In this document: piece by piece, positions 26,623-35,935 of the stretch
Numbering within the stretch: position 1 is the first letter of the stretch
Layout: each line of letters opens with the position of its first letter
DNA from: JAWXBR01 sp034440235
Lineage (GTDB): Bacteria; Bacteroidota; Ignavibacteria; Kapaibacteriales; Kapaibacteriaceae
Assembly (NCBI GenBank): GCA_034440235.1
Contig: JAWXBR010000054.1
Coordinates: 81,587-145,586 of the forward strand
Length of the DNA: 64,000 bases
Direction of reading: 5' to 3'
Translations under genes and position numbers: made by a program
Notes under the pieces: generated by a model
What the model was told of the DNA's origin: nothing
The model's input: the letters and a program-made list of their open reading frames with translations, nothing else
The model's database searches: none

Positions 26623-28983
26623 TTAACGACCAAATTGAAAATGGAAATGCCAACCAGAACGTTCGCCCGTAACCGGGTCTGCGTCAAACCCGTAACCGAG
26701 ATCAAAACCAAGCAAGCCAATCGGGTTAAGCAGAAGACGTAGGCCAACCCCCGCAGAGCGCTTCAGACCGAACGGATCGGCTGTTTGAAGGCTCTCCCAC
26801 ACGTTTCCTGCCTCAGCAAAACTAAGCAAATAGATCGGGAAGGGATTGAGCGCCAGTGAGAAACGAAGCTCTGCCAAAAGTCGTGCTTGCACGCGCCCAC
26901 CAACCGCACCACCGTTGTTTGCCAATGGTCCTACCGAGTTGTCGCGATAACCACGAAGTGGCGTAATTGCAAAACCTCCGAGCCCGTTTCCACCCATGTA
27001 AAAGAGTTCGTTTGGAGGCATGGTAGTGTCACTCTTTATGCCATTCAAATACCCCATCTCAGAACTAAGTAACAGCACCAGACGCGGGAATCCATTAATC
27101 GATAGCAATGGGTTGACCATGTCGTACGTAAGACCGACCTTGAAGTAGTCGGTGGTTCCGATGCCAAGAAAACCTGTCGTAATGCGCGTAGAGAGTGCAA
27201 AACGCGACCCCGACGTTGGGAATACAACATTGTCGAAGCTTGTGCGCGAAATCGTCTGCGAGAACCTAAGTGAGGTGTTTACACCCTGACGATAAAACAA
27301 CGATGTCGAACTCGATTCGATACGATCGAACGCAACCGACCAGTCACCACGAAAATAATCGTCCGGAAACCGGAAGCGACGTCCGATGTTGAGCTGTGCA
27401 CCCGTCTGCCGGATGCTGATGTTAAAGTTCTGACGTGTGTCGTACACATTGAACCCCAACGACGTGGGCTCGCCCATCAACCATGGCTCGGTGAACGAAA
27501 TCTGGAACGTCTGCAGACTCGATGCCTGCCCAAATTCCCACTGGAACGAGAGCACCTGGCCGCCACCACCGCGCAACGGCTGCGTGATATCGAAGTTGTT
27601 CAGCGTGATACCAACAGAACCTGTAAGACCTATGGCACCAGCAAAACCCACAGATGCGTTAAACGTGTCGGTGCTGCGTTCTTCGACCTTGTAGACAAGA
27701 TCGACACGTGTATTGTCAACTTTCAATACCTCTGGCTTAATCGTCTCGGGATTGAAGTAGTTCAACACACCGAGACCGCGAATACTGCGAATAATAGCAG
27801 AGCGGTTAAAGTAATCGCCTGGACGTGTGTAGAGTTCGCGACGGATAACCCTATCGCGCGTTTTGCTATTACCAACAACTTCTACGCGGCGAACGGTGTA
27901 CCGATCGCCTTCGAACACACGTACAACAATGTCCACTGAGTCTTCGCCCAGGCGAACTAAGTCGGGCTTCAACTGCGCAGTTAAATAGCCATTGTCGGAA
28001 TACAGCGAGGTAGCGTCGGTCTGGTCTTGGTTGATGTTCAGATTGTTCGTGAACAACGTCTGGTTGTACACTTCACCCGAATCAATGCCAAGTCTATTCA
28101 GCAACTGCTCTTCGGTGTACACGGTGTTACCGGTAAAACGAATGCTGCGTATGTAAACAGGTTTACCTTCGTACAAATCGATGCGGATAGAAACCGTCTC
28201 ATCAACTTCGTTGTAGATAACAGTGTCGTCGAGTATTGCTGCGTCTAAAAGCCCCTTATCAAGGAACCATGAGCGCAAGCGTTCTTTATCGGCTTCGTAC
28301 TTCGTGGCGTCGAACTTGCTCGACTTCCACAACTGCCACCAGTGTTTGGTCTTCGTGTCTTCGAAGGCACCGGCATAATCGTCATCTTCAAACAAGGCGT
28401 TGCCCGTGAACTCTATCGATGCGACGTGATATTCAACACCTTCGTCAATCGTAAGCGTCATGTCATAGAAGTTCGCAGAATCTACGCTGGTCATGGTAGA
28501 CGTCACCTTGGCAAACAACATGCCTTCGGTTTCGTAGAGCTTCTTGACTTTCTGGCGTGCTAGATATTCGTCGTATGGTGAGATGAGGTCGCCACGACTG
28601 CGTGCAATTTCTTTTTCAATGTCAGAAGTCGAAATCTCATCGTTGCCCACAAGCGTAATGCGACGAAGTCGGGGCATCGGAGCGACGCGAATAATGAGAA
28701 ACACACCGAGTGCTGTTTCGCGTTCCTTCTCAATGCGCACGTCGCGGAAGTTGCGCCTGTTCCACAGGTTTCGAATGGCTGCAACGAGTTCGTCTGGACG
28801 TGCCTCCATGCCAACGCGCAGGCCAGAGTATGCAATAACGGTCTGCATGTCTTCGCCCACGGTCAGACCCTCTACAGAGATGCCCGCGATAACGGAATAC
28901 ACTGGCGGTTGCGGCTGTGCCTGACCCCGAAGCAATACCGACGCACATAGAAAGACGAGTACAGAAAGCCCCTTAACGCGCAT
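26623..28983 (-). CDS. bamA: Outer-membrane protein assembly factor BamA
   Basis: 786 residues from the ATG at 28983, which gives a signal peptide (GLSVLVFLCASVLLRGQAQ); upstream open frame belongs to uppS. POTRA domains fill residues 35-430, then the 16-strand barrel ending WHFHFQFGR. The GERSGWHF/GLRGYRD region (ITPLRGYRDNSVGP) matches the conserved RGY loop 6 motif. Inserts barrels into the outer membrane. Overlaps the uppS 3' end by 11 nt and precedes two Skp-like genes. Confidence 0.95.
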   Translation of the reverse strand: MRVKGLSVLVFLCASVLLRGQAQPQPPVYSVIAGISVEGLTVGEDMQTVIAYSGLRVGMEARPDELVAAIRNLWNRRNFRDVRIEKERETALGVFLIIRVAPMPRLRRITLVGNDEISTSDIEKEIARSRGDLISPYDEYLARQKVKKLYETEGMLFAKVTSTMTSVDSANFYDMTLTIDEGVEYHVASIEFTGNALFEDDDYAGAFEDTKTKHWWQLWKSSKFDATKYEADKERLRSWFLDKGLLDAAILDDTVIYNEVDETVSIRIDLYEGKPVYIRSIRFTGNTVYTEEQLLNRLGIDSGEVYNQTLFTNNLNINQDQTDATSLYSDNGYLTAQLKPDLVRLGEDSVDIVVRVFEGDRYTVRRVEVVGNSKTRDRVIRRELYTRPGDYFNRSAIIRSIRGLGVLNYFNPETIKPEVLKVDNTRVDLVYKVEERSTDTFNASVGFAGAIGLTGSVGITLNNFDITQPLRGGGGQVLSFQWEFGQASSLQTFQISFTEPWLMGEPTSLGFNVYDTRQNFNISIRQTGAQLNIGRRFRFPDDYFRGDWSVAFDRIESSSTSLFYRQGVNTSLRFSQTISRTSFDNVVFPTSGSRFALSTRITTGFLGIGTTDYFKVGLTYDMVNPLLSINGFPRLVLLLSSEMGYLNGIKSDTTMPPNELFYMGGNGLGGFAITPLRGYRDNSVGPLANNGGAVGGRVQARLLAELRFSLALNPFPIYLLSFAEAGNVWESLQTADPFGLKRSAGVGLRLLLNPIGLLGFDLGYGFDADPVTGERSGWHFHFQFGR

Positions 28984-29818
28984 CACGCCCCTCAATATCC
29001 GCTGGACGAATGTGTCCCTCGATGTCCGCTGGACGTATGTCGTTGACTTGTTTGGAGGTTCGACCGAACCGGCGTTCGCGACGCAAGAAGTCGTAAAGTG
29101 CTTTATAATAATCATTGCGACGAAAATCGGGCCAGTATCGGTCTGTTACGTAAAGTTCAGCGTATGCAATCTCCCACAAAAGGAAGTTGCTGAGGCGTAC
29201 TTCGCCGCTTGTTCTTATAAGGAGATCGGGATCGGGCATGAAGCCAGTCTGTAGATAAGACGACAATCGTTCTTCGGTAAGGTCCTCTGGAGAAACCTTG
29301 CCTCGACGAACGTCCAGAGCTATCATCTGCACTGCCCGAAGCATGTCCCAGCGCGCGCCGTACGACAATGCAAGTGTGAGCGTTAGTCCGTCGTTGTCCT
29401 TCGTCCGCTCCATTGCACGCTGCAGCACTTTCTGCACAGACTTCGGCAACGCATTAGTCTTGCCAATTGTACAGATTCGAACGTTGTTCTTGTGGAGTTC
29501 GTCGACTTCGCGGTTGAGATACGATTCGAGTAGCATCATTAAGAAGCGGACTTCTTTTGACGGACGTTTCCAGTTTTCGAGCGAAAAGGCATAGAGCGTG
29601 AGGTAGCGTACGCCGAGTTGCGACGACACCTTAACGATGTCGCGAACAGATTCCATGCCCTCGCGATGTCCGTCTATGCGGGGTCGCTGCCTATCCTCAG
29701 CCCAACGTCCGTTACCGTCCATAATCACCGCAACATGCCGTGGCACACGCCCCGTTTGTCGCAGATTTTCCTGAACGAACCGATCGTCCGGCGTCAACTG
29801 CTCCTCAGACCAGCCCAA
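28973..29818 (-). CDS. uppS: Isoprenyl (undecaprenyl) diphosphate synthase
   Basis: 281 residues from a TTG with AGGAGG 4 nt upstream, a strong case for the TTG start. MDGNGRWAEDR carries the catalytic aspartate, LTLYAFSLENWKRP and PDLLIRTSGEVRLSNFLLWEIAYAE (in two adjoining motifs) are typical. It makes the C55 carrier for peptidoglycan and O-antigen. The last residues contain a duplicated nine-residue unit (DIRPADIEG, HIRPADIEG) from a 27-bp tandem duplication just before the stop, overlapping the bamA start. First gene of the envelope operon. Confidence 0.95.
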   Translation of the reverse strand: MGWSEEQLTPDDRFVQENLRQTGRVPRHVAVIMDGNGRWAEDRQRPRIDGHREGMESVRDIVKVSSQLGVRYLTLYAFSLENWKRPSKEVRFLMMLLESYLNREVDELHKNNVRICTIGKTNALPKSVQKVLQRAMERTKDNDGLTLTLALSYGARWDMLRAVQMIALDVRRGKVSPEDLTEERLSSYLQTGFMPDPDLLIRTSGEVRLSNFLLWEIAYAELYVTDRYWPDFRRNDYYKALYDFLRRERRFGRTSKQVNDIRPADIEGHIRPADIEGRDAR

Positions 29819-29905
29819 ACGTCCTCCTGTGCTTCATGAACCGGCAAAGATACGCCGCGGGACGCCATGTTGGGAGGGGGCCTCTCAGGGGGCGACGTGC
29901 TAACG

Positions 29906-29936
29906 TTGTTTCGTGAAAGGGACTTTCGTATGTTTG
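29906..29936 (+). promoter_or_regulatory. Bacteroidetes-type promoter for the HU-like gene
   Basis: TTG at 29906-29908, 20 nt spacer, TATGTTTG at 29929-29936. This fits the Bacteroidetes -33 TTG / -7 TAnnTTTG layout. It leaves a leader of roughly 80 nt to the TTG start at 30027. Confidence 0.6.
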
Positions 29937-30026
29937 TCGTTCGTCTAACGCCAATCCCCCGCGTGGGTACGTTGCCGTAGACGGTGTATTGTGAAGTGTA
30001 CTATCCTGTCGCCATCCGAGGCAACC

Positions 30027-30347
30027 TTGAACGTAACGAAGGCAGACATCGTGGATAAAATCGCCAACGAAACCGGGCTTACTAAGCTCGAAACGAAGGC
30101 GGTTGTAGATGGATTTCTCTTGAGCATCATCAACTCACTTGCCGATGGCAAACGCATCGAATTGCGTGGGTTTGGGGTGTTCAGTGTAAAAAGTCGCAAA
30201 CCACGCATGGCGCGCAATCCGCGCACGGGCGATCCAGTGCCTCTCGAAGAGAGGTTCATCCCCACCTTCAAGGTTTCGTCGGAGTTTCAAGAGAAGGTGC
30301 ACCATAAACTCCGCGCCGATAGTTCTCAGAACCCCAACCCAGCATGA
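30027..30347 (+). CDS. HU/IHF-family DNA-bending protein
   Basis: 106 residues from a TTG with GAGG 5 nt upstream; an ATG at 29991 would add 12 residues without homology. NVTKADIVDKIANETGL starts the HU helix region, and the DNA-binding arm holds GFGVFSVKSRKPRMARNPRTG. IHF/HU proteins compact DNA and bend it. The 3' end overlaps the next gene by 4 nt. Which of HU or IHF it is cannot be decided. Confidence 0.93.
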   Translation: MNVTKADIVDKIANETGLTKLETKAVVDGFLLSIINSLADGKRIELRGFGVFSVKSRKPRMARNPRTGDPVPLEERFIPTFKVSSEFQEKVHHKLRADSSQNPNPA

Positions 30348-30949
30348 CTTCACGAATGTGGTTGATTGCCCTGCTAATCATAGCAGGCGTTGGCGGAGTT
30401 TCCTTTGGTATCAGTCGGTGGTTAACATCACAAGCAGTCGAAGACGGTCAGGCGCTCATTCTCGAGCGTCAGAAAAAGCAGGGCGCGCCTAAAGAAGCTG
30501 GAGATCCGGAAGCTGAAAAACGCGTTGCCATGCTCGAGCAGATGTTGAAGGTTGTAAAGCAGAAACTGGTGGAGAACCCCGCCGATAGTATGCTTCTGGT
30601 GAGTGCAGGTAACATGTCGTATGACTTGGGGTTATTCCAACCTGCCGAAGGCTACTACAAATCCTTCCTTGACAACGTAGACCCAGCGAACCTGCGCGTG
30701 CGCATCGATTACGCATACGTAGTGTTCCAGAATGGCCGTAAAGATGAAGGCATAGGAATCATGAAGAAGATTCTTAAGCAACATTCGAAAGACCAGACAG
30801 CTCTGTACAACCTGGGAGTGATGTACATTCAAATGAATAACACAGACGACGCGCTAAAGACGATGAAAAGATGCAGAGACGCAGAGCCGAAATCAGAACT
30901 TGGAAAACGTGCTGCCATGGCAGTCATTCAACTCGAAACAACAACATAA
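30344..30949 (+). CDS. Membrane-anchored TPR protein
   Basis: 201 residues. An N-terminal membrane helix (WLIALLIIAGVGGVSFGI) is followed by a charged linker and three TPR-like repeats (MLLVSAGNMSYDLGLFQPAE, TALYNLGVMYIQMNNTDDA). Probably a periplasm-facing or cytosolic scaffold; partner unknown. Coupled by a 4-nt overlap to the HU-like gene. Confidence 0.75.
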   Translation: MTSRMWLIALLIIAGVGGVSFGISRWLTSQAVEDGQALILERQKKQGAPKEAGDPEAEKRVAMLEQMLKVVKQKLVENPADSMLLVSAGNMSYDLGLFQPAEGYYKSFLDNVDPANLRVRIDYAYVVFQNGRKDEGIGIMKKILKQHSKDQTALYNLGVMYIQMNNTDDALKTMKRCRDAEPKSELGKRAAMAVIQLETTT

Positions 30950-30982
30950 TCACACTTACAATCACAATTCAGGAGGCATCCC

Positions 30983-31078
30983 ATGCCATGCGGTAAAAAA
31001 CGCAAGCGCCATAAGATGGCCACCCACAAGCGCAAAAAACGCTTAAGGAAGAATCGTCACAAGAAGAAGAACAGGTAG
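30983..31078 (+). CDS. Small basic ribosomal protein (bS22-like, AURKAIP1/COX24 domain)
   Basis: 31 residues, half of them Lys or Arg. The sequence begins MPCGKKRKRHKMATHKRKK and continues with RLRKNRHKKKNR, matching the AURKAIP1/COX24 small ribosomal protein that Bacteroidetes carry; mycobacterial bS22 belongs to the same group. A perfect AGGAGG lies 7 nt upstream of the ATG, and a strong intrinsic terminator follows the stop. Confidence 0.85.
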   Translation: MPCGKKRKRHKMATHKRKKRLRKNRHKKKNR

Positions 31079-31084
31079 TCTATA

Positions 31085-31106
31085 AACCCCGCCCACAAGC
31101 GGGGTT
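31085..31106 (+). terminator. Rho-independent terminator
   Basis: AACCCCGC, short loop CCACAA, GCGGGGTT, then TTT. It closes the HU - TPR - bS22-like transcription unit a few bases after its last stop codon. Confidence 0.85.
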
Positions 31107-31181
31107 TTCTGTTGCCGATTGACGAAAAGTCAATCAAACCACTACGCTCTTCATCTTCGCGTTTTCGCATCTCTTTCCTCT

Positions 31182-32123
31182 ATGATCCTCGGACTTCTCG
31201 CAGCATTCGGAACTCTTGCGTCGTGGTCGGCAGGTACGTTTTCATTCCTGACGGCGTCGCGCCGCATGAATCCGACGCTGCTGAATCGCGCTCGCTTGTT
31301 CCTTGCTGTGTGTGCAACGTTTGTGCTTGCATGTGCAATCAACCTGCTTTGGCCATGGGAGCTGTTCACACGTCCAACAACCTACTCGTGGCTCTTTCTA
31401 GGCCTGTCTGGAATTGTTGGCCTTACGATTGGCGATCATTGCGGCTTTTCCGCACTACGCATCCTGGGGGCTCGGCGCCAGAGCGTCGTAAGCACCATCT
31501 CCCCCGCCGCGGCTGCCATTGCAGCATACTTCCTTCTGAGTGAACAGTTGTCTATGCAGGCAATGATTGGTATGGGGCTCTCGACTGCAGGGGTCATGTG
31601 GGCGTTAGGAAGCGCCGAAGAACGGACGGCAGTTGATAAAGAAGGTTACGGTTCGTTTGGTGTCGGACTCTTACTTGCAGTGCTTGGGGCGCTGTGTCAG
31701 GGACTCGGCCTCGTCCTCGCCAAGATGGGTATGCACCCAGAGTGGTACGAACCCTCGGGCACGTTTGTACACGAGGTTGGCGGTGTTCAGGCTACGTTTA
31801 TGCGTATGACCATCGGCTTTCTTGCTGTATACGTTCTCGACTTCGTAATGCGCGCCCCTTTCCGCCCCTTACGTGAAGCCTTTAAAGACAAGACCGGACG
31901 TCGTGCGATGTATTTGGGAACGTTATTCGGACCAATCATTGGTGTTACACTCTCGCTCGTTGCCGTCAGAGAGATCAGTGCAGCCATCGCACAGACCATC
32001 TTCAGCATGGTGCCACTGGTGGTGCTGGCTACAGCCGCCATCGTCCAGCGTGAACGGATGCGTCCGAGCGCCATCATTGGGGCAATCGTTGCTGTTACCG
32101 GTGTAGTTCTATTGGTGCTCTAA
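31182..32123 (+). CDS. DMT/EamA-superfamily transporter
   Basis: 313 residues from the ATG at 31182. Ten hydrophobic helices in two EamA halves: SWSAGTFSFLTASRRMNP and LALSLVAVREISAAIAQT-like segments mark each half, with the second half ending in AIVAVTGVVLLVL. Drug/metabolite exporters of this type move amino acids or small metabolites; the substrate is unknown. The frame upstream of 31182 is open but has no ribosome site. Confidence 0.85.
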   Translation: MILGLLAAFGTLASWSAGTFSFLTASRRMNPTLLNRARLFLAVCATFVLACAINLLWPWELFTRPTTYSWLFLGLSGIVGLTIGDHCGFSALRILGARRQSVVSTISPAAAAIAAYFLLSEQLSMQAMIGMGLSTAGVMWALGSAEERTAVDKEGYGSFGVGLLLAVLGALCQGLGLVLAKMGMHPEWYEPSGTFVHEVGGVQATFMRMTIGFLAVYVLDFVMRAPFRPLREAFKDKTGRRAMYLGTLFGPIIGVTLSLVAVREISAAIAQTIFSMVPLVVLATAAIVQRERMRPSAIIGAIVAVTGVVLLVL

Positions 32124-32161
32124 CAATTCTAGCTGTTTGTTGTTGTTGAGATTGTGCTGCG

Positions 32162-32194
32162 GGAACCATTCGCAGCGCGAGTTCCGTAGGTTTG
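32162..32194 (+). promoter_or_regulatory. Dyad and TAnnTTTG element before the acidic protein gene
   Basis: A dyad GGAAC...GTTCC at about 32162-32185 immediately precedes TAGGTTTG (32187-32194), a fit to the -7 consensus. The dyad would overlap the spacer and -33 region, so it could be an operator. The -33 TTG is not at the standard distance. Confidence 0.35.
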
Positions 32195-32221
32195 TGCCTT
32201 CACAACACGGAAAAAAACACC

Positions 32222-33028
32222 ATGGCTTCCATCGAACACGTAAAGCAACTGCTCACCAAGGTTGGCGCACCAGAAATTCTCGAAGATCCCGATGCATTGG
32301 CATCGCTTGAAGAAGAGAAGTACGACGCCCTGCTAGAAGCCATCGACGAAATCCTCGAACTCATCGAAACGAGTCCGAACGACGAAGAAGTCATCGACAC
32401 GTTATACATCACACACATGACGTTGTCGTCGGCGAACTACTGGCACAGTGTGTTGGCAAGTGGCGAACCAACAGAAGAACCAGACGCTCATACAATTTCG
32501 AAGAGCTGGGGTGGCGAAGCATTACGTCCGTATGACAAAGATTCGCTCTCCGACATCATCATAAACTCTTCTAGTATCGACACACTTACAAAGTCTGGCT
32601 TACCTGCTTCCGCAGAACCAGGATTGTCGTTCAACGATACCATCGAACGTCTCGCAGATGTAGAAACACTCGAGACAAGCGACGAAGACGAAGCGAAAGA
32701 TTACTTCGACCCGTATTGGATGTTAGGTCGCACTGCAGACGACGATGTAATTGCACTCGACGAACGTGTAGACGGCGCAGTTGTCGTGCTCGACCGCGAC
32801 TGGGGCTTTATGTCGATGCGTTACATGAACGCAAGCGTCGGCCACCTCCTTGCTACACTCGAAGCATGGCGCAGACTCGAAGAAACCGAAGACCTTGCAC
32901 CCGCACTCGAACGCTTCACAGAAGAACTCGAAAAACTCGACCCAGGTGCACTCGGCAGTGGCTCGTTCTGGTCCGACATGCTCGACGAACTCGAAGGCGA
33001 TGCAGACGATGAGGAGACTGACGCATAG
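32222..33028 (+). CDS. Highly acidic protein, possibly SUKH-like
   Basis: 268 residues, very rich in Asp and Glu, no signal or membrane segment. The segment YWMLGRTADDDVIALD followed by GAVVVLDRDWGF and SVGHLLATLEAW resembles the C-terminal half of SUKH (SMI1/KNR4) proteins, many of which are immunity proteins of polymorphic toxins. The match is by eye only. Two unknown genes follow on the same strand. Confidence 0.5.
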   Translation: MASIEHVKQLLTKVGAPEILEDPDALASLEEEKYDALLEAIDEILELIETSPNDEEVIDTLYITHMTLSSANYWHSVLASGEPTEEPDAHTISKSWGGEALRPYDKDSLSDIIINSSSIDTLTKSGLPASAEPGLSFNDTIERLADVETLETSDEDEAKDYFDPYWMLGRTADDDVIALDERVDGAVVVLDRDWGFMSMRYMNASVGHLLATLEAWRRLEETEDLAPALERFTEELEKLDPGALGSGSFWSDMLDELEGDADDEETDA

Positions 33029-33207
33029 TCAGTCAAACCACTCCCGCTTGGACATAGGCGTCCAAACCACTACGCTCGGTGGTAAGCTTAGTGAACCACT
33101 ATGTCCTGGCGTAGTCTTTAACAAATCAAACCACTTATTCCTTTGACGAACCCGTTCGGTCGAAGTACGGAGTGAACTGATGTCGATGGTGATGGAGAAG
33201 ATGAAGG

Positions 33208-33630
33208 GTGGGATCTGGTAGCCAGCAGTCAGTAGGAACAGGTCTCACAGAGTTCTCGAATGTAACAGGGGCAATTTTTGCTATTTCAACTTCAGCGAAG
33301 AGTGTTGATCAACTCTTGGCCGATCTTATCGAGTATCCGTATCTCACAGAGCGCATAGAGATGTATCGAGAAGATTTTGGCGGTCGCAACGACAAGCTAC
33401 TACGAACAAGCCTTGAGGTATTGAATGCTCTTATGCCAATCAAAGCTGGATTTCTGTGGCACGGTGATACTGGTGAAATCGTTGTTCAATTCCGCGATTC
33501 GGAAAATAAACTGCACAGGGTGCAATTCAAGAACGATCAAATCAATCTTGCAAATAGAGATAAGGAATACGAGGTAGAGACTATCGACAACTTTAGGAAG
33601 ATTGTTACTGAGATTTGCTCGGCAGAGTAG
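33208..33630 (+). CDS. Hypothetical protein
   Basis: 140 residues from GTG at 33208, the earliest possible start in this frame (a stop lies just upstream). No family recognised. Mixed alpha-beta composition: IEYPYLTERIEMYREDFGG, then a strand-rich part GFLWHGDTGEIVVQFRD. The stop is separated by one base from the next ATG, so the two genes form a pair. The N-terminus may be truncated because a short ATG-initiated frame ends right before it. Confidence 0.55.
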   Translation: MGSGSQQSVGTGLTEFSNVTGAIFAISTSAKSVDQLLADLIEYPYLTERIEMYREDFGGRNDKLLRTSLEVLNALMPIKAGFLWHGDTGEIVVQFRDSENKLHRVQFKNDQINLANRDKEYEVETIDNFRKIVTEICSAE

Positions 33631-33631
33631 G

Positions 33632-34152
33632 ATGGATCCAAACACGCAAAAATTACTGTACGGAGTGTTTAAGACGGATATTCAGATCAATGGTGATTTT
33701 TTTGATTTGATGGCGTTTCCGATTCGTGCGTCCGTGAGTATTGAAGGTAAGTTGTCTAGGGACCAGATTGAGCGATATTACCACGATGAATTTGGTCCGA
33801 AGTATCGAGGATTTGAGGGCATCCTTGAGTTTAGCTTGAGTCAGATTAATGCGATTAACAACGATTTCAAAAAGACTCAAAAAGATATTCCTAAGAAGCG
33901 AAGGATTACTACAAAGAGGGTAACGACAAGCAACACGCCTGTCCAATTGATTTGCAAGACTGTCAGGAGCGGTATGGATTCTGTACTAGAAATCCCGCCC
34001 ATTTTAACATTCTCGATACTGATAGACCTAATAAGGACTATGACAATAACCAACTCTTGGCGTACTTGGCTGAAGCACTGATGGCGGTCGGCAGGTTCCA
34101 AGCACCAAATGGTTTATCGGAATTAATCGCTCCGGATGAACCAAATCAATAA
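33632..34152 (+). pseudogene. Hypothetical gene broken by a frameshift
   Basis: The N-terminal frame (MDPNTQKLLYGVFKTDIQ...) reads well until about 33890, where it turns into low-quality basic sequence. The next frame from there reads EAKDYYKEGNDKQHACPIDL, on through DNNQLLAYLAEALMAVG, to a stop at 34152. A single missing base in the run around 33886-33900 explains both. The repaired product would be about 174 residues. No family recognised. Directly follows the hypothetical gene at 33208, so both may be remnants of an acquired pair. Confidence 0.55.
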
Positions 34153-34252
34153 TACGAGTTGGCTGGTTTGGTTTTGGATTATTCACGATCCGTCCTCCTT
34201 ATTTTCGCGGGATGGGTTCGTCAAAGGGATACGAGAGCAAATCATCGCCCAT

Positions 34253-34290
34253 AAAAAAAAGGCCTCCAGTTAAAACTGGTGGCCTTTTTT
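34253..34290. terminator. Bidirectional intrinsic terminator
   Basis: AAAAAGGCC...CCAGTT / AACTGG...GGCCTTTTTT: a 12-bp GC-rich stem with one interruption, flanked by an A-run on one side and a T-run on the other. It can stop transcription both from the 33.2-34.2 kb pair and from rny arriving on the other strand. Confidence 0.9.
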
Positions 34291-34353
34291 GTGATTTCAC
34301 AACTCTCCTCTTGCCCCCTCTCGCTTAGCGAGAGGGGGTTGGGGGTGAGTGTA

Positions 34354-35919
34354 CTACTTCGCTATTGCAACACTCCGACGTTCGCGGATTACCGTGACCT
34401 TAATCTGTCCCGGGTATTCCATTTCGTCTTGAATGCGCGTTGCGATGTCGTTGGCCAGTGTATCGGCGCGCAAGTCGTCGATACGTTCGGGTTCGATCAT
34501 CACGCGGACTTCGCGACCAGCCTGGATGGCGTAGGTCTTTGTAACGCCTGCGAATGATGTTGCGATTTCTTCGAGCTGCTGAAGGCGCTTGATGTAGTTC
34601 TCGAGCGATTCGCGGCGAGCGCCCGGACGTGATCCGCTGATGCTATCGGCGGATTGAACGAGTACTGCGATGGGCGATTCCATTTCGATGTCGTCGTGGT
34701 GAGCACCAACGGCGTTTACAACGAGTGGATGTTCTTTGTACTTCTTTACGAGTTCCATGCCGAGTAAGGCGTGTGGACCTTCGATGTCGCGATCGATACA
34801 CTTACCAATGTCGTGCAACAGACCAGCGCGCTTCGCAAGGTTTACATCGAGACCAAGTTCGTTGGCCATGATGCCTGTTAAGAAGCTTACTTCGATGCTG
34901 TGTGCAAGCAGATTTTGTCCGTACGACGAACGATACTTCATCTTGCCGATGTACCGCACCATCTCTGGGTGAAGGTTGTGAATGCCAAGCTCCATGAGAG
35001 CGTTTTCGCCCACGCGGATGAGTTCTTCTTCGAGCTCTTTGCGCACCTTCTCTACAACTTCTTCGATGCGTGCCGGATGGATACGTCCGTCGGTCATAAG
35101 ACGTTCGAGCGCAATGCGCGCGGTCTCGCGACGGAACGGGTCGAAGCCCGAGATGACAACTGCTTCTGGTGTGTCGTCTATAATAAGGTCGATACCGGTG
35201 GCAGCTTCGAAGGCGCGAATGTTGCGTCCCTCTTTACCAATGATACGTCCCTTCATCTCATCATTCAGCAGATTCACAACGCTCACGGTCGATTCTACGC
35301 AGTGGTCTGAAGCGGTGCGCTGAATTGCCATAAGGACAATTCGCTGTGCTTCTTTGCGGGCGTTAATCTTTGCTTCGTCGCGGACATCTTTAACGAGTTG
35401 CGCACCTGCTGCTTTCGCTTCGTTCACCATGTTGTCCATGAGGAAGCGCTTCGCGTCGTCGCGACTCATGCCTGTGATGCGTTCTAGGCGTTCGTTCTGC
35501 TCGTCTACGAGGACGTCAATTTCTTTGACCTTGCCATCGATGGTGCTGGCCTTCTTGGCGAGTTCACCTTCGAGTGAAGCGAGTTGTTTTTCTTTCTTGG
35601 TGATGACTTCGAATTTCGATTCGACACCTTCTTCGCGTTTCTTCAGCTCCTTCTCAAGCCCCTTAAGCTTCACGTCTTTCTGTTCACGTTCCTGTTCGTG
35701 CTGACGTTTTTGCTTTTGGATTTCTTCCTTGGCTTCGAGAAGTTTTTCGCGCTTTACGGCCGAAGCTTCTTTAGCGGCGTCTTCGACAGACGCTTTAGCT
35801 CTTGCTTCTGCAGTTGCCAGTGTTGTGGCAGCGAGTTTCTTCCCTGATATGTAAGTGATCAGAAAGCCGACCACGGCAACGGCGGCACCGATTGCCACCG
35901 CAACGATCGTTGGGTCCAT
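34354..35919 (-). CDS. rny: Ribonuclease Y
   Basis: 521 residues, normal length. N-terminal membrane helix (AIGAAVAVVGFLITYI), long coiled coil to about residue 205, KH domain (GRIIGKEGRNIRAFEAATG), HD domain with LAHSIEVSFL and AGLLHDIGK, and the conserved C-terminal tail (YPGQIKVTVIRERRSVA). Membrane-anchored endonuclease that starts mRNA decay. Begins just behind the structured RNA gene. Confidence 0.97.
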   Translation of the reverse strand: MDPTIVAVAIGAAVAVVGFLITYISGKKLAATTLATAEARAKASVEDAAKEASAVKREKLLEAKEEIQKQKRQHEQEREQKDVKLKGLEKELKKREEGVESKFEVITKKEKQLASLEGELAKKASTIDGKVKEIDVLVDEQNERLERITGMSRDDAKRFLMDNMVNEAKAAGAQLVKDVRDEAKINARKEAQRIVLMAIQRTASDHCVESTVSVVNLLNDEMKGRIIGKEGRNIRAFEAATGIDLIIDDTPEAVVISGFDPFRRETARIALERLMTDGRIHPARIEEVVEKVRKELEEELIRVGENALMELGIHNLHPEMVRYIGKMKYRSSYGQNLLAHSIEVSFLTGIMANELGLDVNLAKRAGLLHDIGKCIDRDIEGPHALLGMELVKKYKEHPLVVNAVGAHHDDIEMESPIAVLVQSADSISGSRPGARRESLENYIKRLQQLEEIATSFAGVTKTYAIQAGREVRVMIEPERIDDLRADTLANDIATRIQDEMEYPGQIKVTVIRERRSVAIAK

Positions 35920-35935
35920 GCGTGCTCCTTAGATG

